Shown piece by piece: positions 1 to 8,391 of a DNA stretch of 64,000 nt. The notes under the pieces were generated by a model. The model ran no database searches, had not been told where the DNA came from, and was given only the letters and a program-made list of their open reading frames with translations. Positions within the stretch are counted from its first letter, which is position 1, and the number at the start of each line of letters is the position of its first letter. The stretch covers positions 186,001-250,000 of the forward strand of contig CAVOZJ010000002.1 of assembly GCA_963700885.1 (NCBI GenBank), given 5' to 3'. This stretch comes from Anderseniella sp963700885 (GTDB lineage: Bacteria > Pseudomonadota > Alphaproteobacteria > Rhizobiales > Aestuariivirgaceae). A program made the translations under genes and the position numbers.

Positions 1-2
1 TC

Positions 3-80
3 ATGGCGTCCTGGGACAACACATCGATTTCGGAGGGCAGCGGAACACCGGACTATGTGGCTCGAAACCCCTTTCCCTGA
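3..80 (+). CDS. possible C-terminal end of a gene entering from the left edge
   Basis: One forward frame is open from the window edge to a TGA at 78-80 and would encode about 26 residues ending in ARNPFP. An ATG at position 3 is in frame, but there is no visible upstream sequence to judge whether it is a start. The other forward frames are also open here, so coding cannot be proven. I recognise no family. It could equally be intergenic sequence. Confidence 0.2.
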   Translation: MASWDNTSISEGSGTPDYVARNPFP

Positions 81-194
81 CCAACCAGGCGCGCGTTTCT
101 GCTGGGCCAGGGAAATGGAATCACTGTTCGCAGTTCATTTCAAAGAGAGTCTTGCAACACAATCTGCCAGGTCTGGACCCGTCCGAAGACTAAC

Positions 195-219
195 GAGGGC
201 AGGCCGGATACCTGCCCTC
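195..219 (-). terminator. hairpin downstream of the methyltransferase
   Basis: A perfect 9-bp inverted repeat, GAGGGCAGG (195-203) and CCTGCCCTC (211-219), with a 7-nt loop. It begins about 20 nt past the stop of the leftward methyltransferase gene. There is no clear U-run, so it may act as a weak terminator or a 3'-end stabiliser. Confidence 0.4.
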
Positions 220-238
220 AAGGATAACTGGCAGCAGG

Positions 239-1297
239 TCAATGACGTGCTTCAATGATCAGGTTGAAGGGTGTTGCAGCTGCCTGCCGGATAGAAGTCA
301 GCCCCGCCGATTGCAACACGCTGCGAAGCTGTTGAGGTCCTGCCTGTGCACCGAGAACGTGAGTGCCGTTTTCCGAGATGGCATGGGCACAACACATGGT
401 GGTTGAAGCGGCATAGTAAAGCCGGCCAACCGGGTTGATATTGTCCTCGACACGGTCACCTGCAAATGGCTCGACAAGCATGACCGTACCATCTTCGGCA
501 AGGCTGCCGGATGCATACTTTGCCGCCTTTACCGGTGATCCCATATCGTGCAGGCAGTCAAAAAAGCAAATGAGATCATAGTCGTTTCGAGGAAATGCGT
601 CTGAGGGTGCAACTGCAAAAGCAACACGATCACTGACTCCGCCATCACTGGCCGCCTGCCGGGCGGCGGCTATTGATCCTTCATGCACATCAAAACCCCA
701 AAAGCGGCTATTCGGATAGGCCTGGGCCATCTGGACGGTGGAATGGCCATGACCACAGCCTATGTCGGCTACACGCGCTCCGCGTTCCAGCTTGCCGGTA
801 ACACCTTCAAGTGCCGGCAGCCACTCCTTGACGAGATTGCTGCTGTAGGAGTTGCGGAAGAAGGCAGCGACACCACAGAAAAGGCGCTCGTCATGCTCAC
901 CCCAGCTCACGCCCTTTCCTGTCCTGAATGCATCCAGGGATTTGGTTTCATCGGCCCACATCGAGGCAACGACCTGCCAGGCGTGCGGCAGGAATACGGG
1001 GCTGTTCTCGTCTGCCAGAACGGTGGCCTGTTCCGGTGTCAGTTCATAGGTGCCGGAAGTTGCATGATAGTCAACATAGCCACCTGCAACCTGGGCATTG
1101 AGCCATTCGCGCACGTAGCGTTCGCTGCAACCGCTGCGCCTGGCCACGTCCCGCGAACTGAGAGGGCCAGCGGCTGCCATTGACCGATAAAGGCCGAGCT
1201 TCTGTCCGATGCTGACAGTAACGCCGCCATAGCCTGCCGACAGATCGCCGAAGAGCTTGCCGACAAGTGTGTCGAGTTTCTGTTGATCCACGTTCAT
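239..1297 (-). CDS. SAM-dependent methyltransferase with N-terminal winged-helix domain
   Basis: A 352-residue class I methyltransferase. Residues about 30-95 resemble the winged-helix dimerisation domain found in small-molecule O-methyltransferase-like proteins. The glycine-rich SAM motif VADIGCGHG lies at about 176-184, with an acidic residue (WGFDVHE) at the end of the next strand. The substrate is unknown. The start at 1297 is chosen because AAGGAG sits 9 nt upstream; an in-frame ATG two codons earlier leaves only 3 nt. It begins 14 nt after the DUF1127 gene and is probably co-transcribed with it. A GlxA-type regulator is divergent beyond that gene and may control the pair (inference). 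Confidence 0.8.
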   Translation of the reverse strand: MNVDQQKLDTLVGKLFGDLSAGYGGVTVSIGQKLGLYRSMAAAGPLSSRDVARRSGCSERYVREWLNAQVAGGYVDYHATSGTYELTPEQATVLADENSPVFLPHAWQVVASMWADETKSLDAFRTGKGVSWGEHDERLFCGVAAFFRNSYSSNLVKEWLPALEGVTGKLERGARVADIGCGHGHSTVQMAQAYPNSRFWGFDVHEGSIAAARQAASDGGVSDRVAFAVAPSDAFPRNDYDLICFFDCLHDMGSPVKAAKYASGSLAEDGTVMLVEPFAGDRVEDNINPVGRLYYAASTTMCCAHAISENGTHVLGAQAGPQQLRSVLQSAGLTSIRQAAATPFNLIIEARH

Positions 1298-1311
1298 TTT
1301 CATTTTCTCCT

Positions 1312-1623
1312 TCAAGTTTCGCCACGCACCATTGCGTGGGCTTTGCCTTTCGAATGGCTGCAAGTCACAGACTGTCCGCCAGATTTGCCGTCGAGGTGGG
1401 AGAGGACCCACAGCATGCCGGGTTGCTCGAATCCCAGGTCCCTCAGGGTTCGAGGGTCAATGGCTGCAAACCTGGCATCCGCGGCCGAAGCAACGCGCCG
1501 GGAAGCTATTTTTGCCAGCAGATCTGTGAAATATTCCCAGAATCGCGACACCGGCGCCTTGAACGTCCCGAAAGGAATTGTTGATTGGCCAGTGCCACTC
1601 GCATTGATGTAAATAATGCTCAT
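1312..1623 (-). CDS. DUF1127 domain small protein
   Basis: A 103-residue protein. The middle (about residues 30-75) carries a basic, helical stretch and the motif DPRTLRDLGF, which matches the end of the DUF1127 (YjiS-like) domain. DUF1127 proteins are small and arginine-rich, and several in alphaproteobacteria have RNA-related or stress roles (established knowledge). Here the domain is followed by an unusual tail of about 30 residues rich in H, S, G and K. The start at 1623 is supported by AAGGAT about 7 nt upstream. It is the first gene of a leftward pair with the methyltransferase. Confidence 0.7.
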   Translation of the reverse strand: MSIIYINASGTGQSTIPFGTFKAPVSRFWEYFTDLLAKIASRRVASAADARFAAIDPRTLRDLGFEQPGMLWVLSHLDGKSGGQSVTCSHSKGKAHAMVRGET

Positions 1624-1749
1624 AATCTGTATCCTTGTTGTTCTAGGCACCTCGGGTGCCAACCTGGTTGAGACAATGCCTGTTTGCTGTCCGGTTGAAG
1701 AGTGCGAGACTGGCCAGCAACGGTTCTTTCGTGCCAGAAGGAGATCAAG

Positions 1750-2790
1750 TTGACCGGTTCCGCACTGCCATTGCACGTCAGCCTGATTGCTATTCCGGAT
1801 GCCGCCATCTCTACTTTGACGGGCATCTACGACGTGCTGGGCTCATGCGGCAGGTTTTCAGATTTCGATAATTCCATGCCCGACGAGGCGCCATTCACAA
1901 TTGAAATCGTGGCGACCGCAGCGGGCAGTATCGCGCTCGCAAGCGGGCTTCCCATCAAAGCTGGAAGCGGGGTTGGGGAGGTCGATGCAACAGACATAAT
2001 CATTGTGCCGTCTGTTCTGCTCGACAAGGCTGGCTGGAAAGTTGGCAGGTATCCGGAGTTGGTTGACTGGATCGCCCGCATGCATGAGCAGGGTGCAATA
2101 TTGTGCTCGGCATGCTCGGGCATTTTTCTGTTGGCAGAGACCGGACTGTTCGACGGACGCGAAACGACGATCCATTGGGGCTATGCAGATGCCTTTACCT
2201 GCGTGTTTCCCCAAGTACCTGTTAACCCCGAGCGTGTCCTTGTTATTGCAGGTGAGCGTGAACAGCTGGTGAGTTCCGGCGCATCAATGACCTGGCATGA
2301 TCTCGTACTGTATCTCATTGCGCGATTTGTTGGCGCGACAACGGCTCAGGCCGTCGCCCGGATCTTTGCACTGCAGTGGCACCATGACGGGCTCGCTCCG
2401 TATATTGTGTTTCAGGGACGACTGGACCACGGTGATGCCGGTGTTGCAGATGCACAGGAATGGTTATCCAGCAACTTCTCTGTTGCAAATCCAGTTGACG
2501 AGATGGTCAGGCGTTCAACGTTGGCCGAACGCACATTCAAACGACGCTTCACGGACGCAACCGGCTTTGCACCGATCGACTATGTACAAAGGCTCAGGGT
2601 CGAAGATGCAAAGAGGCGGCTTGAGAGAACCGACGCTTCAGCTGAGAAAATCAGCTGGCAGGTAGGTTACGAGGATTCGGCCTACTTCCGCCGGCTGTTC
2701 AAGAGATTGACGGGTGTGACACCGGGTACTTACCGCAGGCGCTTTCAGGTTCCGTCATTTACCCGATCACACGATGGAAAAATGGATTGA
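1750..2790 (+). CDS. GlxA-family AraC-type transcriptional regulator
   Basis: A 346-residue regulator with an N-terminal DJ-1/PfpI-like (class I glutamine amidotransferase-like) domain over about residues 5-190 and a C-terminal AraC/XylS double helix-turn-helix over about 240-335 (ending in the typical VTPGTYRRRF). The nucleophile-elbow segment reads CSACSG. I place the start at a TTG (1750) because a perfect AAGGAG lies 6 nt upstream at 1738-1743, and the protein then begins just before the first strand of the domain. It is divergent from the DUF1127-methyltransferase pair, with about 125 nt between them. The ligand is unknown. Confidence 0.85.
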   Translation: MTGSALPLHVSLIAIPDAAISTLTGIYDVLGSCGRFSDFDNSMPDEAPFTIEIVATAAGSIALASGLPIKAGSGVGEVDATDIIIVPSVLLDKAGWKVGRYPELVDWIARMHEQGAILCSACSGIFLLAETGLFDGRETTIHWGYADAFTCVFPQVPVNPERVLVIAGEREQLVSSGASMTWHDLVLYLIARFVGATTAQAVARIFALQWHHDGLAPYIVFQGRLDHGDAGVADAQEWLSSNFSVANPVDEMVRRSTLAERTFKRRFTDATGFAPIDYVQRLRVEDAKRRLERTDASAEKISWQVGYEDSAYFRRLFKRLTGVTPGTYRRRFQVPSFTRSHDGKMD

Positions 2791-2921
2791 ATTGAGCATT
2801 AGTCGGTCACTCACTCCAATTGCGGAATTGCGGAATTGCGGAATTGCGGCAACGGCAAAACTCTACGTTACCAAAATCAGCGCGATTGCACCATCAAATG
2901 AATACCGGTGAGCGTAGCGCT

Positions 2922-4160
2922 TCAGGGCTTCAGCAGTTCCTTGAGATCGGCGCTGGTATCTGCGACGGCGTCTGCCGAGGGAGATTTTCCCGCCTGGATC
3001 AGCCGCTTGGCAACCATGTAGGCGCGCGGGTCGTCCATGGCGTCTACGGCCAGCAAGGTATCTTTGTTGTAATACCAGTGGGAGCACGCATCTGTTTCGC
3101 CTGCGCGCACGACAATTCTATCGAACCCTGATGACAACCCGGCGATCTGGAGCTTGGTGTCGTACTGGTCCGACCAGAACCAGGGCATCGCCTCATAGGG
3201 CTCATCAATTCCCATCACTACGGCCGCTGCCACCTGGGCCTGGTCAATGGCATTGCAGACACTCTCCAGGCGCAGCGTTGTGCCATTGAACGGGAAACAG
3301 GCGCAGTCGCCGATAGCCATGATGGCAGGATCAGATGTTGTGCACATGGCATCAACGCTGATACCATTTTCGCATTCCAGTCCGGCGTTGCGGGCCAGTT
3401 CCGCGTTGGGCAATATGCCGATACCGGCGATCACAAAATCCACGTCCAGTGAACTTCCATCCGACAGCCTGGCAGATGAAACGCGGCCATCTGATCCCTG
3501 CAGCGAATCCAGTGCAATGCCTTCGCGAATGCCGACACCATGCGAGCGGTGCAGTTTTCTGAAATAATCCGACGTCTGGCTGCAGGCCACGCGTTGCAGT
3601 ATTCGTTCGGCAGCCTCAATCAGGGTGACTTTTACACCACGTTTTGCCGCCACAGCCGCTGCTTCCAGTCCTATGTAGCCGCCGCCGACAACCAGGGTGC
3701 ACCGGCCGGGCGCAAATTCCGGTGAGATGCTGTCCGCATCAGCTACCGAGCGCATGTAGTAGATGCCGTCGAGATCGCCGGACAGGCTGGCCGGCAATTT
3801 GCGCGGCGCCGAACCGGTTGCCAGAACAAGCCTGTCGTAGTTGACAGACGTACCATTGCCCAGTGAGACGGTTCTGCTGTCCCGTTCGATGGCAACAGCC
3901 TGGGTGTCTGTTTTCAGTTCGATGTTCTGATCGGGATAGAATTCCGCAGGCCGCAACAGCAGCCGATCCAGCGACATGTCGCCAAGCAGATAGGCCTTGG
4001 ACAGGGGCGGGCGTTGATAGGGCGCGTACGGTTCATCGCCGATCAGGGTGATCCTGCCAGCATAGCCCAGTTGACGCAGTTTTGCGCAGAATGAAAATCC
4101 AGCCTGTCCGGCTCCAATTACTACGGTTTTTTCATCGCTGGTGGATGCCGGATCACGCAT
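2922..4160 (-). CDS. FAD-dependent NAD(P)H:ferredoxin/rubredoxin reductase-like protein
   Basis: A 412-residue pyridine nucleotide-disulfide oxidoreductase of the putidaredoxin/ferredoxin reductase type. It has the FAD-binding VIGAGQAG near the N-terminus, the NAD-binding VVGGGYIG near residue 160, the second FAD motif IMAIGDCA near 290, and a C-terminal reductase domain. Such proteins pass electrons from NAD(P)H to a ferredoxin serving a Rieske oxygenase or P450 (established for the family). No ferredoxin or oxygenase gene is adjacent, so the partner is unknown. The start ATG at 4160 is preferred over an in-frame TTG three codons upstream. Confidence 0.85.
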   Translation of the reverse strand: MRDPASTSDEKTVVIGAGQAGFSFCAKLRQLGYAGRITLIGDEPYAPYQRPPLSKAYLLGDMSLDRLLLRPAEFYPDQNIELKTDTQAVAIERDSRTVSLGNGTSVNYDRLVLATGSAPRKLPASLSGDLDGIYYMRSVADADSISPEFAPGRCTLVVGGGYIGLEAAAVAAKRGVKVTLIEAAERILQRVACSQTSDYFRKLHRSHGVGIREGIALDSLQGSDGRVSSARLSDGSSLDVDFVIAGIGILPNAELARNAGLECENGISVDAMCTTSDPAIMAIGDCACFPFNGTTLRLESVCNAIDQAQVAAAVVMGIDEPYEAMPWFWSDQYDTKLQIAGLSSGFDRIVVRAGETDACSHWYYNKDTLLAVDAMDDPRAYMVAKRLIQAGKSPSADAVADTSADLKELLKP

Positions 4161-4245
4161 ACTTCGCAAATACCTCTAACAGTTCGCCTATTACAGTTTG
4201 ACACTGTTTTTCAAGGCATCGCAATGTCGAATGGCAGGGCAGCGA

Positions 4246-4467
4246 TCAGGGCAGCAGGCGATCCATGGCAGACAGGACTCCAAGAACTTCGCTGGCTGAA
4301 AGACCGAGGCCGATTTCCTGGCCACTGTGGGGGCCGGGGCGGCGGTAGTTCTCAGGAACGCCGACAACATTCGCGTCGGCTGAGCGTGCAGGCGAGCTGT
4401 AAATTGTGTGCGGGCGGTACATGGCGTTTGTCTTTCTCTGGACCTTTACGGGCTTGTTTATGGTCAC
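4246..4467 (-). CDS. short ORF, possible remnant of a CaiB-type CoA-transferase C-terminus
   Basis: A 73-codon frame whose codons end mostly in G or C, like neighbouring genes. The segment GVPENYRRPGPHSGQ followed by LGLSASEVLGVLSAM is reminiscent of the C-terminal end of family III (CaiB/BaiF) CoA-transferases, which often read P-x-P-x-x-G-E/Q before a last helix. No N-terminal part is present upstream. It may be a gene remnant or an unrelated small protein. The rest of the 4161-4534 gap shows nothing else clear. Confidence 0.3.
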   Translation of the reverse strand: MTINKPVKVQRKTNAMYRPHTIYSSPARSADANVVGVPENYRRPGPHSGQEIGLGLSASEVLGVLSAMDRLLP

Positions 4468-4534
4468 AACAATAGCGCAGGCAACGTGAACTGAATGTGA
4501 ACTTCATCACAGGATGGCGTTCATGTCTGGATAC

Positions 4535-4750
4535 CTATCTGGGATTTACTCCATACAGCGTCAGCAGATGAACGACCGCCAGAATGGCAACAAACGCGCC
4601 GGCCAGCAGAAAAGGCGTCGTTGGCCAAATGGATACTTCCATAGATTTTCGCGGCCGGCTTTCCCGCCAGCACATCAGCACAACCAGCAGGACGGCGAAA
4701 CCGAACACCGCCCAGGTTGTGGTAATCTCATCAGGAATCAGGAACGACAT
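4535..4750 (-). CDS. small two-helix membrane protein, unknown
   Basis: A 71-residue protein starting at an ATG at 4750. Two hydrophobic stretches (about residues 11-27 and 45-66) are separated by a basic linker with RESRPRK, so it is probably a small inner-membrane hairpin. I do not recognise a family. The ribosome-binding site is weak, and an in-frame ATG further upstream would add an unlikely extension. It lies leftward and divergent from rpmJ. Confidence 0.5.
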   Translation of the reverse strand: MSFLIPDEITTTWAVFGFAVLLVVLMCWRESRPRKSMEVSIWPTTPFLLAGAFVAILAVVHLLTLYGVNPR

Positions 4751-4931
4751 GTATAGCTGCTTGCCTGGAGAGTTGAAGTGCGCTTCTGGAGGGAGCAATA
4801 TAAGGTATGCGTGTCGGCCTTGCAGTAGTTGACACGAGGCATTGGCGCAACTATGTTCCGGCAAATTATTGCGCAGGCCGCGCCGGGTGTGAAAACTGCT
4901 CGCGCGGCTTTGATTATGAGAGACCGGTCAG

Positions 4932-5057
4932 ATGAAAATCCGTAATTCCTTGAAATCGCTTGCCAAGCGTCACCGGGCAAACCGCGTTGTTCGCCGCCGT
5001 GGCCGGCTTTACGTCATCAACAAGGTGAATCCACGCTTCAAGGCTCGTCAGGGCTGA
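4932..5057 (+). CDS. rpmJ: 50S ribosomal protein L36
   Basis: A 41-codon gene beginning MKIRNSLKSL and ending in VNPRFKARQG, a close match to the alphaproteobacterial L36. It contains no cysteine or zinc-binding cluster, so it is the zinc-independent type. L36 is a small component of the large ribosomal subunit that binds 23S rRNA. It stands alone and is followed at 5107 by a strong Rho-independent terminator, so it is probably monocistronic. Confidence 0.95.
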   Translation: MKIRNSLKSLAKRHRANRVVRRRGRLYVINKVNPRFKARQG

Positions 5058-5106
5058 TCAGCTCAAGTCTACCTGTTTGAGGCAGCAACATCACCTGAAA
5101 TTGAAG

Positions 5107-5137
5107 ACGCCGCAGATGTTTTTGCGGCGTTTTTGTT
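5107..5137 (+). terminator. Rho-independent terminator of rpmJ
   Basis: Perfect 8-bp stem ACGCCGCA (5107-5114) and TGCGGCGT (5123-5130), an 8-nt loop, and then TTTTGTTT. It lies 50 nt after the L36 stop codon. Confidence 0.85.
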
Positions 5138-5242
5138 TGGGCATAGCGTCCAAAACGGCGTATTTTCAACAGGTTATAGCGTAAATCAGCATATTGACTG
5201 GCGCACTTTTGCTTGTCTCGAACAAGTGCTAGACTTTTCATC

Positions 5243-5878
5243 ATGAAAAGAAGCTCGGTGAAATCATTGGTGGGCGCCGCCGTTGTTGTCGCAGCAGTTG
5301 TTTGTGTGCCTGCACAGGCACAGCAGGCAGGTGAGGCACATCAGATTCCGGGCCAGGGCCCGGGACCGGGATTGTTCAATCCCGACAGTACCGCCGATTC
5401 TTCCGAGGTGCTTGACCGGTTGTTTGGCCAGTTGCGACAGGCGGATGACGAAAAATCAGCGCAACTGCTGGAAAACGCCATACAGACACTGTGGCTGCGC
5501 TCCGGCAGTCCGACAGCCGATCTGCTGATGACGCAGGCAGGTGATGCCATGGGCGAGCAAAACTATGGTGCCGCACGGGTGATTCTGGATACGGTGGTGG
5601 AGTTGTATCCGAATTTTGCCGAGGGCTGGAACCGGCGCGCAACACTGCATTTCCTGCGCGGAGACTTTACAAGTTCTTTAAGCGATATTGATCAGGTGTT
5701 GTCGCTGGAGCCGCGCCACTATGGCGCCCTGTCGGGACAGGGAGCGATTTTCAAGGAGCGCGGAGATGGCCGCAAGGCATTGCGGGCGCTGCGGCGCGCC
5801 CGCACGGTGAACCCGCAACTGGAGAACCTGAACGAGCGCATTCGCCAGCTCGAACAGGAATTCGACCAGAAGATTTGA
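5243..5878 (+). CDS. secreted or periplasmic TPR protein
   Basis: A 211-residue protein with a clear signal peptide: basic MKRSS, a hydrophobic core, and AQA followed by QQ near residues 23-25. The mature part holds tetratricopeptide-like helices over about residues 85-190 (for example the PNFAEGWNRRATLHFLRGD segment) and a charged C-terminal helix. TPR units mediate protein contacts, and the partner is unknown. Start 5243 gives the best signal peptide; an earlier GTG or ATG would put polar residues ahead of it. Confidence 0.75.
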   Translation: MKRSSVKSLVGAAVVVAAVVCVPAQAQQAGEAHQIPGQGPGPGLFNPDSTADSSEVLDRLFGQLRQADDEKSAQLLENAIQTLWLRSGSPTADLLMTQAGDAMGEQNYGAARVILDTVVELYPNFAEGWNRRATLHFLRGDFTSSLSDIDQVLSLEPRHYGALSGQGAIFKERGDGRKALRALRRARTVNPQLENLNERIRQLEQEFDQKI

Positions 5879-5899
5879 TCAGTTTAGATGGGCCTGTCT

Positions 5900-6088
5900 C
5901 TAATCAATGTTTGCCAGCTTGTTGATGCGGGCAAGCGTGGCTGCATCTATGCTTCCCCTGGTGTTCCATTCAGATTCGCACAGCCGGGCAAACACGATTG
6001 AGCGGCGCAGGCTCAAAAACACCTCAATTACCAACGGTACCCGTTTCGAAGTTTTGTGTTGCATTGCAGCAAGTGTTGGAACCGCCAT
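5900..6088 (-). CDS. small protein of unknown function
   Basis: A 62-residue frame beginning MAVPTLAAM, with an AGGAGA ribosome-binding site 6 nt upstream, which is good evidence of translation. The middle is basic and amphipathic (FLSLRRSIVFARL), and the C-terminus is helical and polar. It is vaguely like the small arginine-rich helical proteins of the DUF1127 type but lacks the diagnostic motif, so I make no family call. It may follow the 6131-6361 gene in one leftward transcript (43-nt gap). Confidence 0.5.
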   Translation of the reverse strand: MAVPTLAAMQHKTSKRVPLVIEVFLSLRRSIVFARLCESEWNTRGSIDAATLARINKLANID

Positions 6089-6130
6089 TCAACTTCTCCT
6101 GTTCAAAAACTGGATAAAAAGTTGCACTTT

Positions 6131-6361
6131 TCAGCACTGGCCGCCATGCGCATGATGGCCGCTGATCGGTGTCGCGGTATCTGCCTTGTTCTTCGCGTGA
6201 CTCCTGCTCAACCCAGAAAATCTCTTTAAAACAGCAGTAAACGCTGACTTCAGCATTCTGTGTACTGCTTCGCTTTGAAGTTGCTTACCCTTGCGAATGT
6301 AGGATTTTATCTCTTCAGGGCTTGGCATCGGTACTGTCGAAAGATCCGTAAACTTGTTCAT
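6131..6361 (-). CDS. small helical protein of unknown function
   Basis: A 76-residue protein starting at 6361 with AAAGGCG upstream. The N-terminal half contains MPSPEEIKSYIRKGKQLQSEA, an amphipathic segment, followed by a basic helix and a histidine-rich tail (GHHAHGG). I do not recognise the family. It is divergent from the LysR regulator gene, with about 145 nt between the starts, so LysR control of this small-gene pair is possible. Confidence 0.5.
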   Translation of the reverse strand: MNKFTDLSTVPMPSPEEIKSYIRKGKQLQSEAVHRMLKSAFTAVLKRFSGLSRSHAKNKADTATPISGHHAHGGQC

Positions 6362-6506
6362 AGTTTTCGCCTTTGCTATCAACATATGACTGTTGCAGTT
6401 GCACAAAATTCATGTTGCAATGCACAATACCCTGTTCATGGTGTTTGATAAGAATCTTTCTGGTCAAAGCATCTTTGAATGACAGGCATAGGTGGGAATG
6501 AAGACT

Positions 6507-7409
6507 ATGGACATCGCCGGCCAGATGATGCTGTTTGCTGATGTTGTCGAACACGGAAGCCTGTCGGCTACGGCCCGTGATCTTGGCCAGACACCGTCTG
6601 CGGTCAGCAAGCAGATCAGCGCCCTGGAACACAGGCTTGGGGTGCGGCTTCTCAATCGATCCACCAGACGGTTATCGGTCACTCCGGAAGGCCAGTCCTT
6701 TTACCAGCGTTGCGCCAGTATTTCAGCGCAGGTTCGCGAGGCGAAGGAGTTGGTGGAGGCAATGGGCAACCAACCGCAAGGCAGATTGCGGATTGCGTCG
6801 ACGGTTGCATTCGCCAAGTCCCAGTTGTTGCCGTTGCTGCCCGAGTTTCTGCTGGCCCACAATGATCTCTCCATTGATCTGGATCTGACGGACAGCAGCA
6901 TTGACCTGCTGGATTCAGATTACGATGTGGCGATCAGATTCAGTGCCCAGATTGGGAGTTCATCGGTCATAGCCCGCAAGCTTACCGCCTACAGGCGCAT
7001 CGTCTGTGCATCGCCAGATTATGTGGCACACTATGGCGTTCCCGAAACTCTGGAAGAATTTGCGCAGCATAACAGCCTGCGCATTTCAACGGTAAGTAAC
7101 TGGAATGATTGGCAGTTCCAGATGAATGGCAGGGATGTAACACTGACAGCGCGTGGCAATTTTGAAGCCAATAGTGCTGATGCCGTCTATTATGCGACCA
7201 AGGCTGGTCTCGGTATTTCACATCTTTCTACCTATATGGTGGAGGCCGACCTTCAGGACGGTACGTTGTTGCAGTTGTTTCCCGAACACAATGGCGAGGC
7301 TTCCGGGATTTATGCCGTTTATGCCAGCAAGCACCATCTGGCGCCCAAGATACGAGTGTTTGTTGACTACATATCGAACAAGCTGGCCAATTCAAAACCG
7401 CCAATCTGA
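6507..7409 (+). CDS. LysR-family transcriptional regulator
   Basis: A 300-residue LysR regulator. The N-terminal winged helix-turn-helix (SLSATARDLGQTPSAVSKQI, about residues 17-36) is followed by a periplasmic-binding-protein-like effector domain from about residue 85. The subtype resembles the large group often named DsdC/PecT-like or YafC-like. AGGTGG lies about 11 nt before the ATG at 6507; an ATG three codons upstream would be too close to it. Divergent from two small leftward genes; effector unknown. Confidence 0.9.
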   Translation: MDIAGQMMLFADVVEHGSLSATARDLGQTPSAVSKQISALEHRLGVRLLNRSTRRLSVTPEGQSFYQRCASISAQVREAKELVEAMGNQPQGRLRIASTVAFAKSQLLPLLPEFLLAHNDLSIDLDLTDSSIDLLDSDYDVAIRFSAQIGSSSVIARKLTAYRRIVCASPDYVAHYGVPETLEEFAQHNSLRISTVSNWNDWQFQMNGRDVTLTARGNFEANSADAVYYATKAGLGISHLSTYMVEADLQDGTLLQLFPEHNGEASGIYAVYASKHHLAPKIRVFVDYISNKLANSKPPI

Positions 7410-7567
7410 GACCTTGTGACAGAGCAGGCCCAAGGCAATCCCTGCCGGTCAGATCGGCCGGGCAAACTTCGCAGCGCTGGAGCCTGCGGCGGCCTCCATT
7501 ATTTGTTGGCGGCGGCGGGACATTGGAGATAGTCTTGCCACTCAAAATTACAAGTCGAGGAATGGAC

Positions 7568-8359
7568 ATGGCTTTGTTTCGGACAGCTGTGATTTTTTTA
7601 GCTTTATGCTTCGCTCATTCTGCATCCGCGCAGGATATATCGGGCGGCAAATGGGTGGATCTGACACATTCCTTCAATGAACAGTCGGTGTACTGGCCGA
7701 CGGCCGAAACCTTCACCAAGACAGAAGTGTTTCACGGCCACACTGACGGCGGCTGGTTTTATTCGGCCTACAATTTTTCCGCAGCAGAACATGGCGGCAC
7801 CCATATGGATTTGCCGATACATTTTGCCGAAGGTGCCAATACAACAGACAAGGTTCCCGTTGAGCAACTTATCGGGCCGGGATTTGTGATCGATGTGTCG
7901 CAACAGGCAGGCGCGGATGTGGACTATCTTGTTACAGCGGTCGACATCGAAGCCTTCGAAGCAGAACACGGGAAAATCCCGGCAGGTGCCATTGTGCTGT
8001 TGAATACCGGCCGTGCCGGTCTTTATTCTGACCGCGAGGCTTACATGGGAACAGCGGAACGCGGTGCAGACGCCGTCGCCAAACTGCATTTCCCGGGTCT
8101 CGGGGTTGATGGCGCAGCGCTGTTGGTTGCGCGGAAAATTGCGGCGGTCGGGCTGGACACACCTTCCATTGATCGAGGCCAGTCGATGGATTTTGCCAGC
8201 CATGTTGAGTTGATGACGAACAACATCCCGGCTTTCGAAAATGTTGCCGACATGAGCTCCCTGCCGCCTACCGGCAGCACCATTATCGCACTGCCCATGA
8301 AGATTGATGGTGGCTCCGGCGGACCGTTGCGGATCGTGGCACACGTTCCGGCCCAGTAA
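7568..8359 (+). CDS. secreted cyclase-family (kynurenine formamidase-like) metallohydrolase
   Basis: A 263-residue protein with a signal peptide (MALFRTAVIFLALCFAHSASAQ) and a cyclase/KynB-like domain. The metal-binding motif HGGTHMDLPIHF is intact, and downstream DTPSIDRGQ and GGSGGPLRI fit the family. Members hydrolyse amides, or act as isatin hydrolases and similar enzymes; the substrate cannot be told here. The signal peptide suggests a periplasmic enzyme. GAGGA lies 6 nt before the start at 7568. A second, Tat-like family member lies at 41902-42717. Confidence 0.85.
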   Translation: MALFRTAVIFLALCFAHSASAQDISGGKWVDLTHSFNEQSVYWPTAETFTKTEVFHGHTDGGWFYSAYNFSAAEHGGTHMDLPIHFAEGANTTDKVPVEQLIGPGFVIDVSQQAGADVDYLVTAVDIEAFEAEHGKIPAGAIVLLNTGRAGLYSDREAYMGTAERGADAVAKLHFPGLGVDGAALLVARKIAAVGLDTPSIDRGQSMDFASHVELMTNNIPAFENVADMSSLPPTGSTIIALPMKIDGGSGGPLRIVAHVPAQ

Positions 8360-8391
8360 ATCCCGCTTTGCCAGTCGACTGGACCGGGTCG

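Noticed and set aside
8370..8381. Palindrome CCAGTCGACTGG between the cyclase and pyk genes.
   Set aside because: Short, no T-run, and between convergent genes; not enough to call a site.
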